From contig NC_064652.1 of the NCBI RefSeq assembly GCF_001723175.1, positions 1,364,001 to 1,428,000 of the forward strand: DNA of 64,000 nt, read 5' to 3'. The position numbers and the translations under genes were made by a program. Below, piece by piece: positions 1-12,034 of the stretch. The notes under the pieces were generated by a model. That model was not told the DNA's origin and made no database searches. It worked only from the letters and a program-made list of their open reading frames with translations. Source of the stretch: Penicillium oxalicum (Eukaryota > Ascomycota > Eurotiomycetes > Eurotiales > Aspergillaceae). The stretch's first letter is position 1. Every line of letters begins with the position of its first letter.

Positions 1-695
1 GGGCTTTTCTAAGTAGACGACAGTAGCACCATTCATGCAGACTGAAGCTCGTGCAGGAAAATGGTTCACCGACGAGGCTATTTTGTATTTTCTTCTTTTT
101 GCAAAAGCGGCACAATCGTGCAGCACACGCCTCGCGTAGACTCTCAACTTGCCCAATGCAGATCTTCGTCGGTAGGAGTCAATTCAGCGGGACCGCCGCT
201 CAGCCAGCCACTTCAATCGCAACATGCTCGTTGGGCTTCACACTGCAGTGGCGATGCGGTTTCGACAGACCTTTCTCCATGATAGTGTTGCTGACAGGAA
301 CATACTCATGCCTCTTTCATCTGTCATTGGAGGAGAGTAGGAATACTCTCAGCTGGTCTCTCCATTTTCAGCACTCGACCTTCCGCATTATGAGAATCTC
401 CTTGACTTGATGCACTCCAGAGGTGCTTGTTCTTTTCTGGTTTCCCCCCCCCCCTTTCGGTGATCCCGAAGACGACGAAAAAGGCGCTTCCAGGGGATTA
501 GACCTCAAGCTCGTTGATTCGTAGAGTTCTTCCTGTGTTCCTTTTTTCCCTCCTCCTTTTCCCATGTGCTGTATACCATATATTGAGGTCTTCCCCTCTT
601 AAAACCCACAATTCCATGATCCACCCGTCCATCCAAGATTCGAGATCAAAGACTCATCTTCTTCCTCATTGTCATACCTTGCAATCTCCATCGCC
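1..695. other. Intergenic, 5' flank of the vWA-domain gene
   Basis: No supportable gene. Short overlapping frames are open on both strands but none looks like a protein family. Bases 515-610 are pyrimidine-rich and include an AT-rich stretch (CCATATATTG, near 578) about 115 bp before the start codon, so the core promoter of the downstream gene probably lies here. This is inferred from composition only. Confidence 0.5.
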
Positions 696-2415
696 ATGGA
701 CAACGGACTTTTGACATTCAACCTGCGTGTCCCCGTGGGACTCCAGGTGGTCTCGCATTTGGTCAATGAGAACACCATTCTCGAGCAGTTCCTCCTCATT
801 CTGAGCTCTACACTCAGTGGATGCAAGTATGAGAGATATCGCAAAGATATTGAAGGATTCACCAATGGTCCCCTTGCTCAACTCGGTCGCATGGAACTAC
901 AGAGCGCTCTTACTCTGTTCGCCAGCAAGATCGCTGATCACATTCTGTCGGACTTTGTGCCTGAACTGGCGGCACTGACTGGACAGGTCAGTTCTACACC
1001 TATGAATCATAATCAAAGCCCTCTTGTTGGAAAGAAACAAAAGAGAAGAGAAGAAATCACCCAACTGACATTCTCTTCCTGATATGCACTCTCCAGAGTA
1101 TTCAAAGCGTCAACATGCCGGTCATTGATAACGTGGGCAAAGTCAGCACTGCACCATCCGACGATACCCCCGAGGACATCCCCGTCCCTGCCGAACCTGA
1201 GCCTGAGCCTGAAGCGCCTGCCCCCGAAGTCGAGACGAAGAAGCAGCTCAGCGAATTCGCCAGCAAGAATCTGGCTGGATTCCCTCAATTCTCCGAGGAG
1301 AAGATCCAGACAATTACCGACTTGGCGGCGGCAAATATCCAGAGTATCGCGGCCAAGTCTGGCATCCCCCCCGAGGAGATTCCCAAGGCGGCCCAGTTGG
1401 CCTTTTATGACTTTCAAATTCTCTACGGTACAGCCTTCTCTCTCTCTCCCTCACTCTCCCCTCCTTTGATGTTTCTTCTTTCTCTTTCATTTTTACATTT
1501 TCAGCCAAAAACCTCAGTTTCTCATCCCTCCTCTAATCTAATTATTCACTTGTATCACAGATGACAGCGGCTCCATGAACTCGGAAGACTCCCGCATCCC
1601 CACGACTCAAGAGACCGTCAAGGGTCTATACAAGGCCGCCAAGACACTCAACCCGGACAACAAATTCTCCATCCGCTCCTTCGAAGGATCCGAATTTGAC
1701 AATGTCGCCTCCGAGACCGAACTCGACGACATCGTCTCGTCCATGACCTTTGATACCGGTGCAAATGTGGCCAAACCACTCAGGAAAAAGATCCTGGAAC
1801 CCCTGGCAACCGCAGCCATGGAGAATAGACTCAACCCCACGATTGTGGTTATCATCACCGATGGAGATGTAAGTCCTCAATTTCACCTTTGCCCCCCCCC
1901 CCCCCCCCTCTCCTTTCCTTCATCTCTTATTCACCAAGTGGTAAAATTGGTGGTGTTTTTTCTTCTTTTTTCTCTCTCCTTTCTAACAATCCCTTGTAGC
2001 TCGGAAGCACCGTCCCCGAATTTACCGCCCAAGTCACCAAATTCAAGTCTCAGCTCGACGGCGCAAAGAACACCGGCCCAGCCGTTCTCTTCTGTCTCTG
2101 CCGCGTGGGCAACGACGAGTCGGCGGCACGATCGCTCAAGGAACTCAACTCGGAGGCTGGGACCAAAGATCTTATCTTCTACGGCGAAGATCCTATCGAC
2201 GACAAGCTTCAAAGTGTCGGTGGGGATATTGATGCTTATGTCGGAGTGGTAAGTTTATTGATTCCTCCCCTGCCTTTAATTTATTTTTATCATACTGTTC
2301 TTCTTCTTTATCTTTGGAAATTTGTCCCTTTTGCTCCTGTTTATGAACCACAAGCTAACAAGTCCAGATTATATCCGACTTGATCAAGGCGATGGATCTG
2401 CAGACTATTCAGTAG
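696..2415 (+). CDS. von Willebrand factor A (vWA) domain protein, 5 exons
   Basis: Exons 696-986, 1097-1427, 1561-1868, 2000-2248 and 2368-2415 join into a 408-residue protein, and every junction keeps the frame. The N-terminal ~95 residues are of unknown type. They are followed by a linker rich in alternating Glu and Pro, then a vWA domain from about residue 205. The domain has a MIDAS-type DDSGSM motif (D-x-S-x-S), whose first Asp codon is split by intron 2, and a strand ending in IITDGD. The start was chosen at 696 (context TCGCCATGG) because an upstream in-frame ATG at 669 adds only nine residues. vWA domains with an intact MIDAS bind a divalent metal and mediate protein-protein contacts; intracellular fungal versions are mostly uncharacterised. 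No signal peptide or membrane segment is visible. Intron 3 (1869-1999) contains a run of 17 C. The partner and pathway cannot be read from the sequence. Confidence 0.85.
1892..1908 (+). repeat. C17 homopolymer inside an intron
   Basis: Seventeen consecutive C residues lie in intron 3 of the vWA gene, just after the 5' splice site. Homopolymers of this length are prone to length error and polymorphism, but here they do not affect the reading frame. Confidence 0.95.
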
Positions 2416-3643
2416 GTAGGGTGAGCTTGGAGGATTTTGTTTTGTTTTTTTCTTTCTCTCTTTTTCTCAGTACCAGGTGACAGGCAGTGTGGCCAGAGTA
2501 ATGTTGGAGGAATCAGAGATAGTATAGGAATATAAGAGTTGTACGTTGAACCGAGCCCTGTTCTACCTTAGGTACCTACGTCTACTTGGATAGTCCTAGA
2601 GTTATCGAGAACATAACTTCCACATCATACATCGGGTGGAAATTTACTTTCAACTTTTTAAAAGCTTAGAGCCTACCCTGTTGTACATACAGAGGAACCT
2701 AACCGATTTGTTCCTTGAGAAGGGACAAGAGCAAGAGAGGTCGAGAAGAAAGTCCAGGTCATTTCACAAAGGTCTCATGTATGTAAAAGGTGGACCCCTC
2801 CCTGTCCAACCGACCAGACTAGGGCTAAGATCCTGATTTTTTTTTCCACCACGCAACTTACTACATTTACCGTATCTGCGTTTCATTTTGGGATATTCTT
2901 TTTTCAACTGAAATGGATGCGCGTTGTCTGGAGATACACACTGCGTTCAGCTTGTTCTATACAACACGAGTGTTCTACCGCCCAAAGACAAGTATCTCCT
3001 CCGGCAGGTATCCTTCCTTTTGAATTTTCTCATGGAAAGCCCATCGTGAATAGAGAGGTAGTAAGTAACCTACAAAGCAAAGTGGTATCATTGACACATA
3101 CATAGACAGGCCGGTAGTGAGGGCTTTTCATCAGGTGGGGGCTCCCACGTTTATGTCGGGTATCACTCTTGCGTTGACTGAAACTTTGATTTACTTTTTG
3201 CTTTCACTGTCCAGGTATGCAGATTTGAAAAGAAAAAAAAAGGGTAAATCATGTTGGGGCATCTAGATTCTCATGAAATATTAAAGGTACACGTGATGTA
3301 CAATGATGTGCAAAAGTGCGCACATGGATGGACGTCAGAGCTGAAATTGATAGTACAGAGACAGTATATCAACAGAAACCTTCTACCAAAGTAGCCGAGG
3401 CCTACGATTGATCACAGACGAAGAGCCCTGAGAGCACTCAGAGGAACCACGGGGTGAGAAGGTGTGCCCATATACATCATCAAAGTCTCTTTCCAAGTAG
3501 ACCACGGCTGGTGTAACTCGTGACGTGTGAGTTGGATTTGTAAAAGGCAGACACAATGAGATCGATAAAATTCAACCTTGACAAACCCTGGCTGAATATG
3601 AGACTCGCACATGATCCAGGAAAATAGAACCAAGGATAGATCA
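2416..3643. other. Convergent intergenic region
   Basis: This 1.2-kb stretch lies between two gene 3' ends. It holds T-rich stretches suited to 3' UTRs, for example 2433-2470. A frame open on the minus strand from 3412 runs into the regulator gene but has no family resemblance. I see no further gene. Confidence 0.5.
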
Positions 3644-5593
3644 TCATGTCCAGCAAGGCTCGGACGGAGCCATTTCGGGCATCTCAAAGGCGTATGAAGA
3701 ATGATAAATAGGCATCTGGAGCCCTTCCATGGAATGGGTAGAAGGCATCTCCGAGCAGAACGTGTCGCTGGCCAAAGGCGGGGTATAGAATGACAAGTGA
3801 GGATCAAAAACAAAATAACTTGCACTTGACGCATCGGGCTGCAAGTTCTGGGTATCAAAAACGTGTGGTGATGGCGGGTAGAACGAATACGAAGACTCGG
3901 CTGGAGTCGAATAGACATGGGGGGTAATATATGAGGATTCCACGATTGTGCCAGCCGCGGGAGACTGAAGAGGAGGAGTGTGTGCAGCGTAAGAGGACGA
4001 AATGGATCGAGGTGATGAATGGGAAGCAAAACAGTTGTCTGCTAGTCCAAGGCTTGGGCTCGATAAATCGGAGGGATAGGGTTCGACCGAGGGTAGTGGG
4101 GACCATGAGAGACAGCCATGATGTCGAGCCACACAATATCGCGGCAATTCTAGGAGTGTCAGGGCGAGCTTCAGATCTGGACTTTGAAGATCGGTGGCGT
4201 TGTGAATGGCGAGAACACGGCAGATCTCTTCGATTGCGGTAATAGAGACAGTTCCGTATGTTGATCCAACAGTCTGAGGGTATATTCGGTCGAGAATCGT
4301 TGCCACCGCGAAGAACTGGGCGAGAACAGCGAGTCCACTCATCTCAAGCTCGACATCTCGCAGCAAATATGACGGCAGCCAGAGAAGCCATTTTCTGAAG
4401 ATCTTCGTTTCGTCAAAGAATTGCTCGGGTGTCTCAAAGCATGGCACAGTCTGGCGCAATCGTTGTACCAAATCGATCAAATTTCGCAGATGATGAGAGT
4501 AATCAGCGTGATGTTGGACTCTCTCCTGCATCAGTCGCAATGTCTGCATTGCGCAATCGAGCTGAGCAAGGTGTTCATCGATCGACAAGGAAAACTTCAG
4601 AGAGTTTAGGGTACCCTGACTTTCTCCGTATTGGATGACGAGTGATTCTTGCTTCCAAACTGGCGGTATGGTTTCGAGAATGGTAGCCAGGCCTCGTTTC
4701 AGGATTATCCAGGTGTGGCTACTCGCTGTCAGTTTGACCAACTCCGAAAGATCGGAATCCTCTTATTCGGAAAGGCTTACTAGTCAGTCACTTGCCAGAG
4801 AAGCAAGATATGGACCGAGATCATTGCTTCCGCGTTTTCCCTGGAAACAGCCACTATCTCCGGGCTCAGCGCTGCTTGTAGACCCTTCAAAGCGGCAGAG
4901 CGGTGTCGTCTCGAAAGCTCGTCTATTTCAGGATTTTGTGTGAGGCAAGCAAGGTGCGCGGCAGATAAAGACAACACCGCCCGCAGCACCAAACTATTTG
5001 ACCTTGCTATGCTCACACAGCTGACCGCAAATCAATCAGTACAAAGAGCCTCGATGGATGATTCGTGGGTTTTCTTTGTTTGAAAAGAAGGGTCTTCTCT
5101 TTCGACGTACCTGGGTAGAACTCGCGCCCAAATAGTACATCCACTGAGACCCCGCTTATCAAGTTCGACGGAGAGTCCCATGATGTGATGAATCAGGCGG
5201 GTCTCTGATCGAGAGAGACTTGACCAGACGTTAGATGGACATGCCCCCAGGTCCAGGTGTGGGGTGAGCCCTATCCTGTGCCATCTCTCAATCTCTGCGT
5301 CGACTTTGGCAAGTACCAAGGGGTCCTGGGTGCTCTGTGGCGGAGTGACGCTTTCCTGTGGCAAGGGCACATCCTGATAGTCACAACGGCAGTGATGCTT
5401 GGTACAATTTCGACTATGAGAAATCCTGTCAGAATCCGTTCTCTCGAGAGTGAGTCATGGCATGCAATGATGCATGGGCGTACCATTGAGGAAACGTTTC
5501 GTCGCAACGGATGTGTCTTCTCTTGCATGTTTTGCAACCATTCCTAGATTTGGTGTGACTCCTTCGTGGAGGACCGCCGCCCGGACCGACCAT
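3644..5593 (-). CDS. Zn(II)2Cys6 transcription factor with fungal regulator middle domain
   Basis: Proposed exons are 5593-5484, 5413-5111, 5020-4792 and 4741-3644 (579 residues). The binuclear zinc cluster is complete: C20-x2-C23-x6-C30-x6-C37-x2-C40-x6-C47, preceded by a basic stretch. Intron 1 (70 bp) splits the codon of the fourth cysteine. The cluster appears only after splicing, which supports the model. The middle region has the features of the sterol-uptake-control (Upc2-like) class of fungal regulators: a His-His-rich helix after the linker, an LSLSAAHLA helix, then an LLLWQ helix. The C-terminal ~170 residues are rich in Ser, Tyr and Pro, as expected of a disordered activation region. 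The family binds CGG-type DNA elements in the nucleus; target genes are unknown. The least certain part is the last intron (4791-4742, 50 bp), which has a weak acceptor and is needed to skip an in-frame stop. A second acceptor at 4760 would give only a 32-bp intron. Confidence 0.82.
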
Positions 5594-5704
5594 CTCTGTT
5601 CCTTGACAGTGAGTTGATCAACACAGGGAGCAATCTCTGTAGATTGCTAGAAGCTCCTGGGAGTTATGCTGGGGCGAAAGAGTTCAATCTGAGTCTAGTA
5701 GAGC

Positions 5705-5726
5705 AGAGAGAGAGAGAGAGAGAGAG
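5705..5726 (+). repeat. (AG)11 microsatellite
   Basis: Eleven perfect AG dinucleotides lie about 110 bp upstream of the minus-strand zinc-cluster gene start, so on that gene's strand they read as a CT run in the promoter or leader. Confidence 0.95.
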
Positions 5727-8700
5727 CTAGTGATGAGATCGAGCGACAAGGCGGGAAAGCGTAGATCGGGCGAATATGCCAGTCTTGTCACGAGCCTGAT
5801 TGTGCAATTTGTGTCCAGTCTAAAACGAGAGACCATACAGCTTATCCACCGGGAAAAGAGGATAAGAGTACCCGATGTGATGATGCAAGCGGTCGGTTTG
5901 ATTTGGCAAGGGCGAGAAGGGGATCTCGCATCCAGAAAAAAAACTTCTTGCTCGCGGATCTTACAGGCAGAGTCGTCAGACAAGGTATTCCCAATCGTGG
6001 GCGGATCTTGTGCCGGTTCGTGACGTGAAGCAATCCAAATGTGACCTTGTAATGTAAAGAGCGAGCAGTGATGGTAAATCCGAAGCGCAAAATTGATATA
6101 TCCGAATCAACGTCGTGGAGGGGCACTCGACGTCCGCCAAGGAGAGACAGAAACCCCAAGTCAGGTGTTGTGACAGTAAGCGAATGGTGAAGGTGAAGGG
6201 TGACACTCGTTGCGAGTAAGAGAATCTCTTCGAAATGAAGAGCCACGAGAAACTCTCGTACTGCCCGGTTAATTTCGAGCAGAGGTACGATGGTTTGGCG
6301 AAGAACAGTTGAAAAGTGAAAGAGGTAGAGGAAAGAAACCAAGCAAGTTCAAAACGCCCTTGGAAGACTCGCGAACCAGGCAAGAAAAGTCAAGCCTCAG
6401 GTATGACTTATCATGGAAAATGGGACTGCAATGAAGAGACAATCACCTTAGAGTATGTGGAGTTGTCAGGGAAAAAGAAGCAAATAGGAAAGAAGTGGAA
6501 ATGGAAATAAAATTGGAAATTAGAAAAAGGCTCATGCCGAACGGAAAGGACTACTTGGGATAAAAAAAAAGAAAAAAAAAGTCCGGAGAAAAAGAAAGCG
6601 AAAAAAAGGAAAATAAGGGTCAATACTTGTACCGAATAACATAATAAGATTGTGTCAGATGAAGACCCTCTTCCCATAACTTTTTCTCTTTCCCCCATGG
6701 AGTTTGAATCCGCATCCCACGTCTAAACAAGCGGATCGACTTGGAACATAGTGGGTATCAACCTTCGTGGACGGTTGATCGCTCCAGTTCCCCCAGTCTC
6801 GGTGAAGAGTTTGAGCCTCCGTCGCTCGTCTCAAACAGCTCCTTGAGCCAAGGGCTCTTGCAGACGCAACTGGCCATTGAGAAAGACCGAGAAACTTTGT
6901 TGTTTTTGGTTTTTGTGAAAGAAAAGAAAAGAAAAACGCACGTTCTCCGAAGTGTTGAGCTGCGATAAAAGTAGGCTAGTACAAGGCCCCCGCCCAGGAA
7001 GGTGAGAACGAGACCGTTCATACTCTAAACAGCTGGGTCAGAGGCATCGAATTAGGACCGGTGGATCTGAAAGAGAGTCCATGACTTCAACGTCCGAGCC
7101 ATCCTGGTCGAAATTGATTGAATGGACGAGGTTTACAGTAGAGTCCCGGTCTCACGCTAGCGTTTTCAACCGACGGGGCGGAGACTCTCCGGGGCCACAT
7201 GGCGCCCATTGAGGGGATGCTCGGACCAGACGGGGAAATATGGTGGCTTGTTTACTTTTTGTTTTCCTCTTCTTTTTTTTGGTCTTTTTGCTTCCCATCC
7301 AGTTTTGCTATTGGGGGACGGTTTCCCAGAAGTGAGAGAGATAGGAGAGAAGAAGAATTGGGAGGGGGGAAGAGGTGAGGATGTAGAAGATGTGCAACTA
7401 GTACGGTACTGCCGGTCAATAGACTCAACACCACCATGAAGTTATCGAGCAGGTGTGGTAATACACACTCCAGTTGGTGACCCAAAGGGATTTCCGTCTC
7501 GGAGAGGGTGAGTGCTTAGGTGGTCAAGATAAGAAGACCCATGACTCCTCGTTACCTCGACAGTTCAGGCTGAGTGACCTGACCAGCAATACCTGTGAGT
7601 GCGTAGGAAAAAGGAATGTTCAAAGCGTTAGGGCTGATCATGGGTGGTTGCCTGTCAGATGGCCGCCGGGAGGGGGGGGCACAAGCATGACGAGTGAGTC
7701 GAACCGACTGGGTCCACCGTGAAACCTTGAAGCCGTGAAACATGCTGCGTCTCTCCGCTGAAGAGGTCAATTGCTCAGCCGGCAGAACTCATGCAGGAGG
7801 CGTCCAGACTACAGTGTTTGGGCGAGAAGAAAGGCATCATCAGCGCTATGACCAAGGTCACAGCTTGTTCGATCCAGCATGGCAAAACTCGACCATGGGT
7901 GGTGGCTTGGACGGTTCTCTCTTCTGAAGAAAGACCGTCCTTGAGCTCTCTTGCCACGAGGGGTGCTCTAGACACGTTCGGGAAATCTCCACGAGCCACG
8001 GACATGATCTTCCAGCCGGTCTGCCCGATGGAGAGAGAGCAGACGAGAGGGAGGCTGAAAATGACCGTCGATACCAGCAGACCGGAGACGGCCAAACCCG
8101 CCCCGGAAGTTGCCAAGACCCCATAGAATTACACGATACCCGGAAAAGGAAAGAGAAACAGGCAAAAAAAATCAAAAAAAAAATCAAGAAAATCAAGAAG
8201 AAAAAAGAAAAAAAAAAAGAGGAAACAGCAAGAAGAGAAAAGCAAAATAAGGTCTCGAGGACCAAAGATCTAAAATAGGGGAAGAGTCCAAGCGCACTAC
8301 CCTACATCGTTCGACGGACCATGCTCCCGTAACCCTACTGGAGATCGACTCGGTACTAGATCAATCCCTAAATGATGCCAGTCCAATGAAGGAGCTGACC
8401 GCGAGGGATAGTGAGATGAGATGAAAATATGGAACAACAAAACGGGAGAGAAACAAGACGGTACCAAACTCAGCCACGGAAAGAAGAAAGAAAAAACAAA
8501 AAGAGAAAGAGAAAGAAAAAAAAAAAAAGGGGGTCAGGGCACGTCCCCTCAGCGATCCGACTCCGCCATTTCAGACATACTCTGGATGGTGGTGGGAGGC
8601 GCATCTGGCGGACGTCAAAGAGGCGCCTCGACGAGGTGGCATGATCCGAGGAAGATTCAAGTGCTTCACGAAAAGACCAAGAAAGTTCAGCACTGTGCGA

Positions 8701-8798
8701 CGCTCAGGCGTTCGTGGCGAGAGAGCTGACGGTCGGCCGGAAGAGCACCTGAAGCTTTTTAGCTTACCACCATCACTTCCATCACGATTCTGGCCGCT

Positions 8799-8816
8799 CC
8801 CCCCCCCCCCCCCCCC
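8799..8816 (+). repeat. C18 homopolymer
   Basis: Eighteen C residues, followed 18 bp later by the 29-bp palindrome at 8835-8863. Confidence 0.95.
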
Positions 8817-8834
8817 TCTTCGATCGGGGTTGTA

Positions 8835-8863
8835 CCGTTCACTGTACGGCGTACAGTGAACGG
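8835..8863. repeat. 29-bp near-perfect palindrome (14-bp arms, 1-bp centre)
   Basis: The left arm CCGTTCACTGTACG is followed by one G and then its exact reverse complement CGTACAGTGAACGG. All 14 arm positions pair; the symmetry stops at 8834/8864. It lies in gene-free DNA next to a C18 run. It could be a dyad protein-binding site, a cruciform or hairpin, or an RNA stem. No function can be read from the sequence alone. Confidence 0.95.
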
Positions 8864-11800
8864 GAAACGATGATTCCGGAAGATGTACTGTATCAGTGTA
8901 TGTAGCTCCACGCTCTCAGCTGTACCTCGGTCCAAAGTCCAATTGTGACCACCTTTTATGTTTTTGGTATGATCCATTTTCTGATCTCGGTTGGAATAAC
9001 CGAAAAGGCCAAATGACGAGTGGTGCAGAAACAAGCCCCGTCGGCGTCTGATCCATCGTCATGAGTCACTCGCCGGGGGCAGGGTTATGCTTCGGAGGAT
9101 GAATGACAAGTTGATTCCGCTGACAGAACATGAATGGAACAGCCGAATCTAACATCCCATCCATAATTTTGGAGTTTGAGGCCTAGAGTCAGTCTGATTG
9201 ACGTATCATCGCATTTCGCAGGAGCAGCATACAGTTTGACGGGGGGGCCGTCACCCACCAACAACAGCGGGCAGTTGATCAAAGACATGAAAAGGAAATA
9301 AGCGGTTGTCGATCTCGACGCTATGGTCCCGACTCTGCCGCGATGGAGAAAGTGGAAAGGGAGATGAGCATATTCATGACCATCACGATCATGATGGTGA
9401 TGGGGGAGAGAGCACGGAGTGGGTTGATCGGCCTGAGCTCGGGCATTGCCACGCTCCGCAGCTCGGAAAATATTTCCTGTTCGAGGCAAGCTGGGGGAGC
9501 TTACCGTTCGACCGGGACGGCACGCAAGTTCACACATGGCAGTCTCTGTGATGGCCCGGCTTTGGGTAGAGGTGGATGAGATGGGGGGACATGGATGCTC
9601 CCGTTGGAATCATGAAGCAGAAAGACCGAGCAAGACAATCTTTCGGGAGACAAGGCCAGCACTCGGGGGATGTAGGAATCCAGTCACAGACAGCCCAGAC
9701 ACAATCCGCCTACGAGTGGTTGTTGGAAGTTTACTCTGATCGGAGAGAAAGAAAAAAAAAAAGGCAGAATTAGGTTCATAGTTAGAGATTGAAAAGCCTG
9801 CGCAGGACTCGTAGTCCGAAAAGGCCAAGATTCACATCCTGACTGGAGGAGCACTGGATTGGGCTAGTCCTGGTGGAGAGAGAAAGATTGTCAAATCAGT
9901 GCTTGCCTTTGCAAAACCCTAAAAGTCCCTGAAGGGTGTTCGCATGAATGTGATACTGCACTCACCAGCAAGACCGCTAGATAAGAAAAGGGGCCATCAT
10001 GTTCTATCTTTTTCCCCTCTCGTGGGAACTCTGCATGAGCTGCCAGTCAGTGACCCTCCGCCTCGCCAGTAGCGACGAGTCTCCTCTCAGGGACCATCCC
10101 TGTCCTTCCACACGTGGCAATCCGCCTGTGCTCCCCGGTCGATGTTCGAATGTAGCGAGGACCAGTAGTCTCAGCCCATCGTTATAATACATTACTCTCT
10201 GTATCTACTAGCGCGGCAGATTTTGCAAGAGAAGAATAGATGGAAACTGCCCATCATAATTTCCCATGCATGCCCATGGAAACTCCAGTGCACCTATTAG
10301 GTTTCGCATTCCCAGTGTCTGCGTCTCAGACTCACCAGTTCACACCTCATTGCATCCGATGGAGGCCAAAAGCCACGCTGCGCCCTATGAATCATTTTAC
10401 CAGGCAGGCGGGGGGAGGACCATGGCTGGCTACAGGAGACATACTTACGAGGCCTGAAACAGCGCTCAATCTGGAGCGGTAAAGATTGTCTCGTCAATCA
10501 CGCTTGATGGACAACACAGGCACGAAGGGTACACACGCATTCCACCGGCTCCAGTGAATTCGACTTCTCTCCAGCCGAATGGTATCTCAACTCACCCCAT
10601 TTTTAAGATCGTCCTGCCAGTAGCAAATAAGATGAAGACTACTGAGAGAAGACCTCTCCGCTGGCCCTTCATAGATCCACGTTTTCCCCCGTCAATTTAC
10701 CTTGTGGACCCTCAACAGTCAACAATCAACAGTCAACACGGTCGAATTTCGAGGGGTCCCGACATTTTCGCGGCCAATCACTCTCCCTCCCGGGACCCTA
10801 TGAGCAAGAATTTTGGTTTGTTTTTGGATTTATTTTTCCAGCTCTCGTGGAATCCTCCACTGCAGCGTAGAGGAACTCTGTCCTCCGTCATATTGAAAAT
10901 TTGGGGGGGATACAGTCACCGTAGTCCAACTTGCCCTGGAAAAGTGTTGTCCGCTTTCGAATCTTGGCCAGCCCAAGAGAGCTTAGCGGCCTCGCTACTC
11001 GCTTCATAGCGCCCGAACAGGTCTAGCGTGATCTGCGGAAGCTTTGGGCAGCGGAGAAGTGGGGGGGCACGAGGGGGGGCCCAACTTTGACACTTTGGGA
11101 ACAGCGCGGATGCTAATTTTCTGATAAGTCGCGCTCTGCTATGGCAGTCCATCTTGAGGAAATGGTCCGTGTCGGCGCCGAATATACTCCGTGGTGCCTC
11201 TACGGCATTTCTTAGAGACATTCGGGATTTCTCGATGTCATGTTGGTACATTTGCTGGCACTATGCGATGATTCTGCATAAGGATGCGGTGGTGGACGAT
11301 GGGGATGAGTGTATAAAGCTGCGGTTCTATACACCGAGACAGTGCAGTAAGTGCATACACAGGTGGAAAAGCAAAAGGCGAACCCTTCTTGTACGCTAAA
11401 TCCCCGAGTCCAATAAGATATTGTACATCCAGCAGTGTGGAGGGTCTATGCGCCCATTTGATCATGCTTAACCACACTCAGCAACTAGATTGAGAAAACG
11501 CCCTGTCGGTGGCAACGCTAAACACATGGCGTCTAGCTTAAGTCTTCCCTAGCCGATCAGTGTCCAACACTGCAGTTCTCAGCCGCAGCTGCCAAGCCTA
11601 TCCTGCAGCTCATCAATGATGACGCGAATCACTTTGGAGATAGGTCGAGACGAGACTCTGGTATTCCACTGCGTACTCTAAGAATGTGAGCTGAGCACCT
11701 ACTCTACAACTTATGACAGAGAGGGACAACGAGGGCTAAAAAGGCAGCGCATCATTTCGGGTTGACCTTCGGAAAGAAAGAAAAAGATTCCAGGAATTTA

Positions 11801-12020
11801 GGTTTGCTGTTCATTCAGCGTCAAATGGCAACCACTGAATCCAGAGCATTAATATCCACTCCAGCGTGGAACTTGGACAGATGTATGGTAACCCCCGACC
11901 CAGAATTTCAATCAGAAAGCACCACCGCTACTTTCAGTGTCGCCGCGCCTAGGCTGGGCTAAGTTTGAGTATGGATGGGTACCTACTATGTATGTCTTCC
12001 AGCGCGATCGGCGCCGGTGA

Positions 12021-12034
12021 GGGGGGGGGGGGGG
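12021..12034 (+). repeat. G14 homopolymer
   Basis: Fourteen consecutive G residues in intergenic DNA, 1.1 kb upstream of the lectin gene. Confidence 0.95.

Noticed and set aside
20..410. Two overlapping plus-strand frames at the left edge
   Set aside because: Mutually exclusive, short and without family resemblance; treated as promoter-side intergenic DNA.
3412..4029. 205-codon minus-strand frame overlapping the regulator's 3' end
   Set aside because: Shifted frame of the zinc-cluster gene; composition is random-like and it runs into the 3' flank.
5842..6342. 166-codon minus-strand frame in the gene-free interval
   Set aside because: A second frame of similar length overlaps it, and neither has domain-like or biased composition.
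7690..7735. GGTTCGACTC on the minus strand, like a tRNA T-loop
   Set aside because: The flanking bases do not form a T-stem or an acceptor stem.
7775..8116. Hydrophobic minus-strand frame (113 codons) after a T-rich run
   Set aside because: It starts at TTG, has no in-frame ATG before the hydrophobic part, and a stop lies just upstream with no acceptor AG in between.
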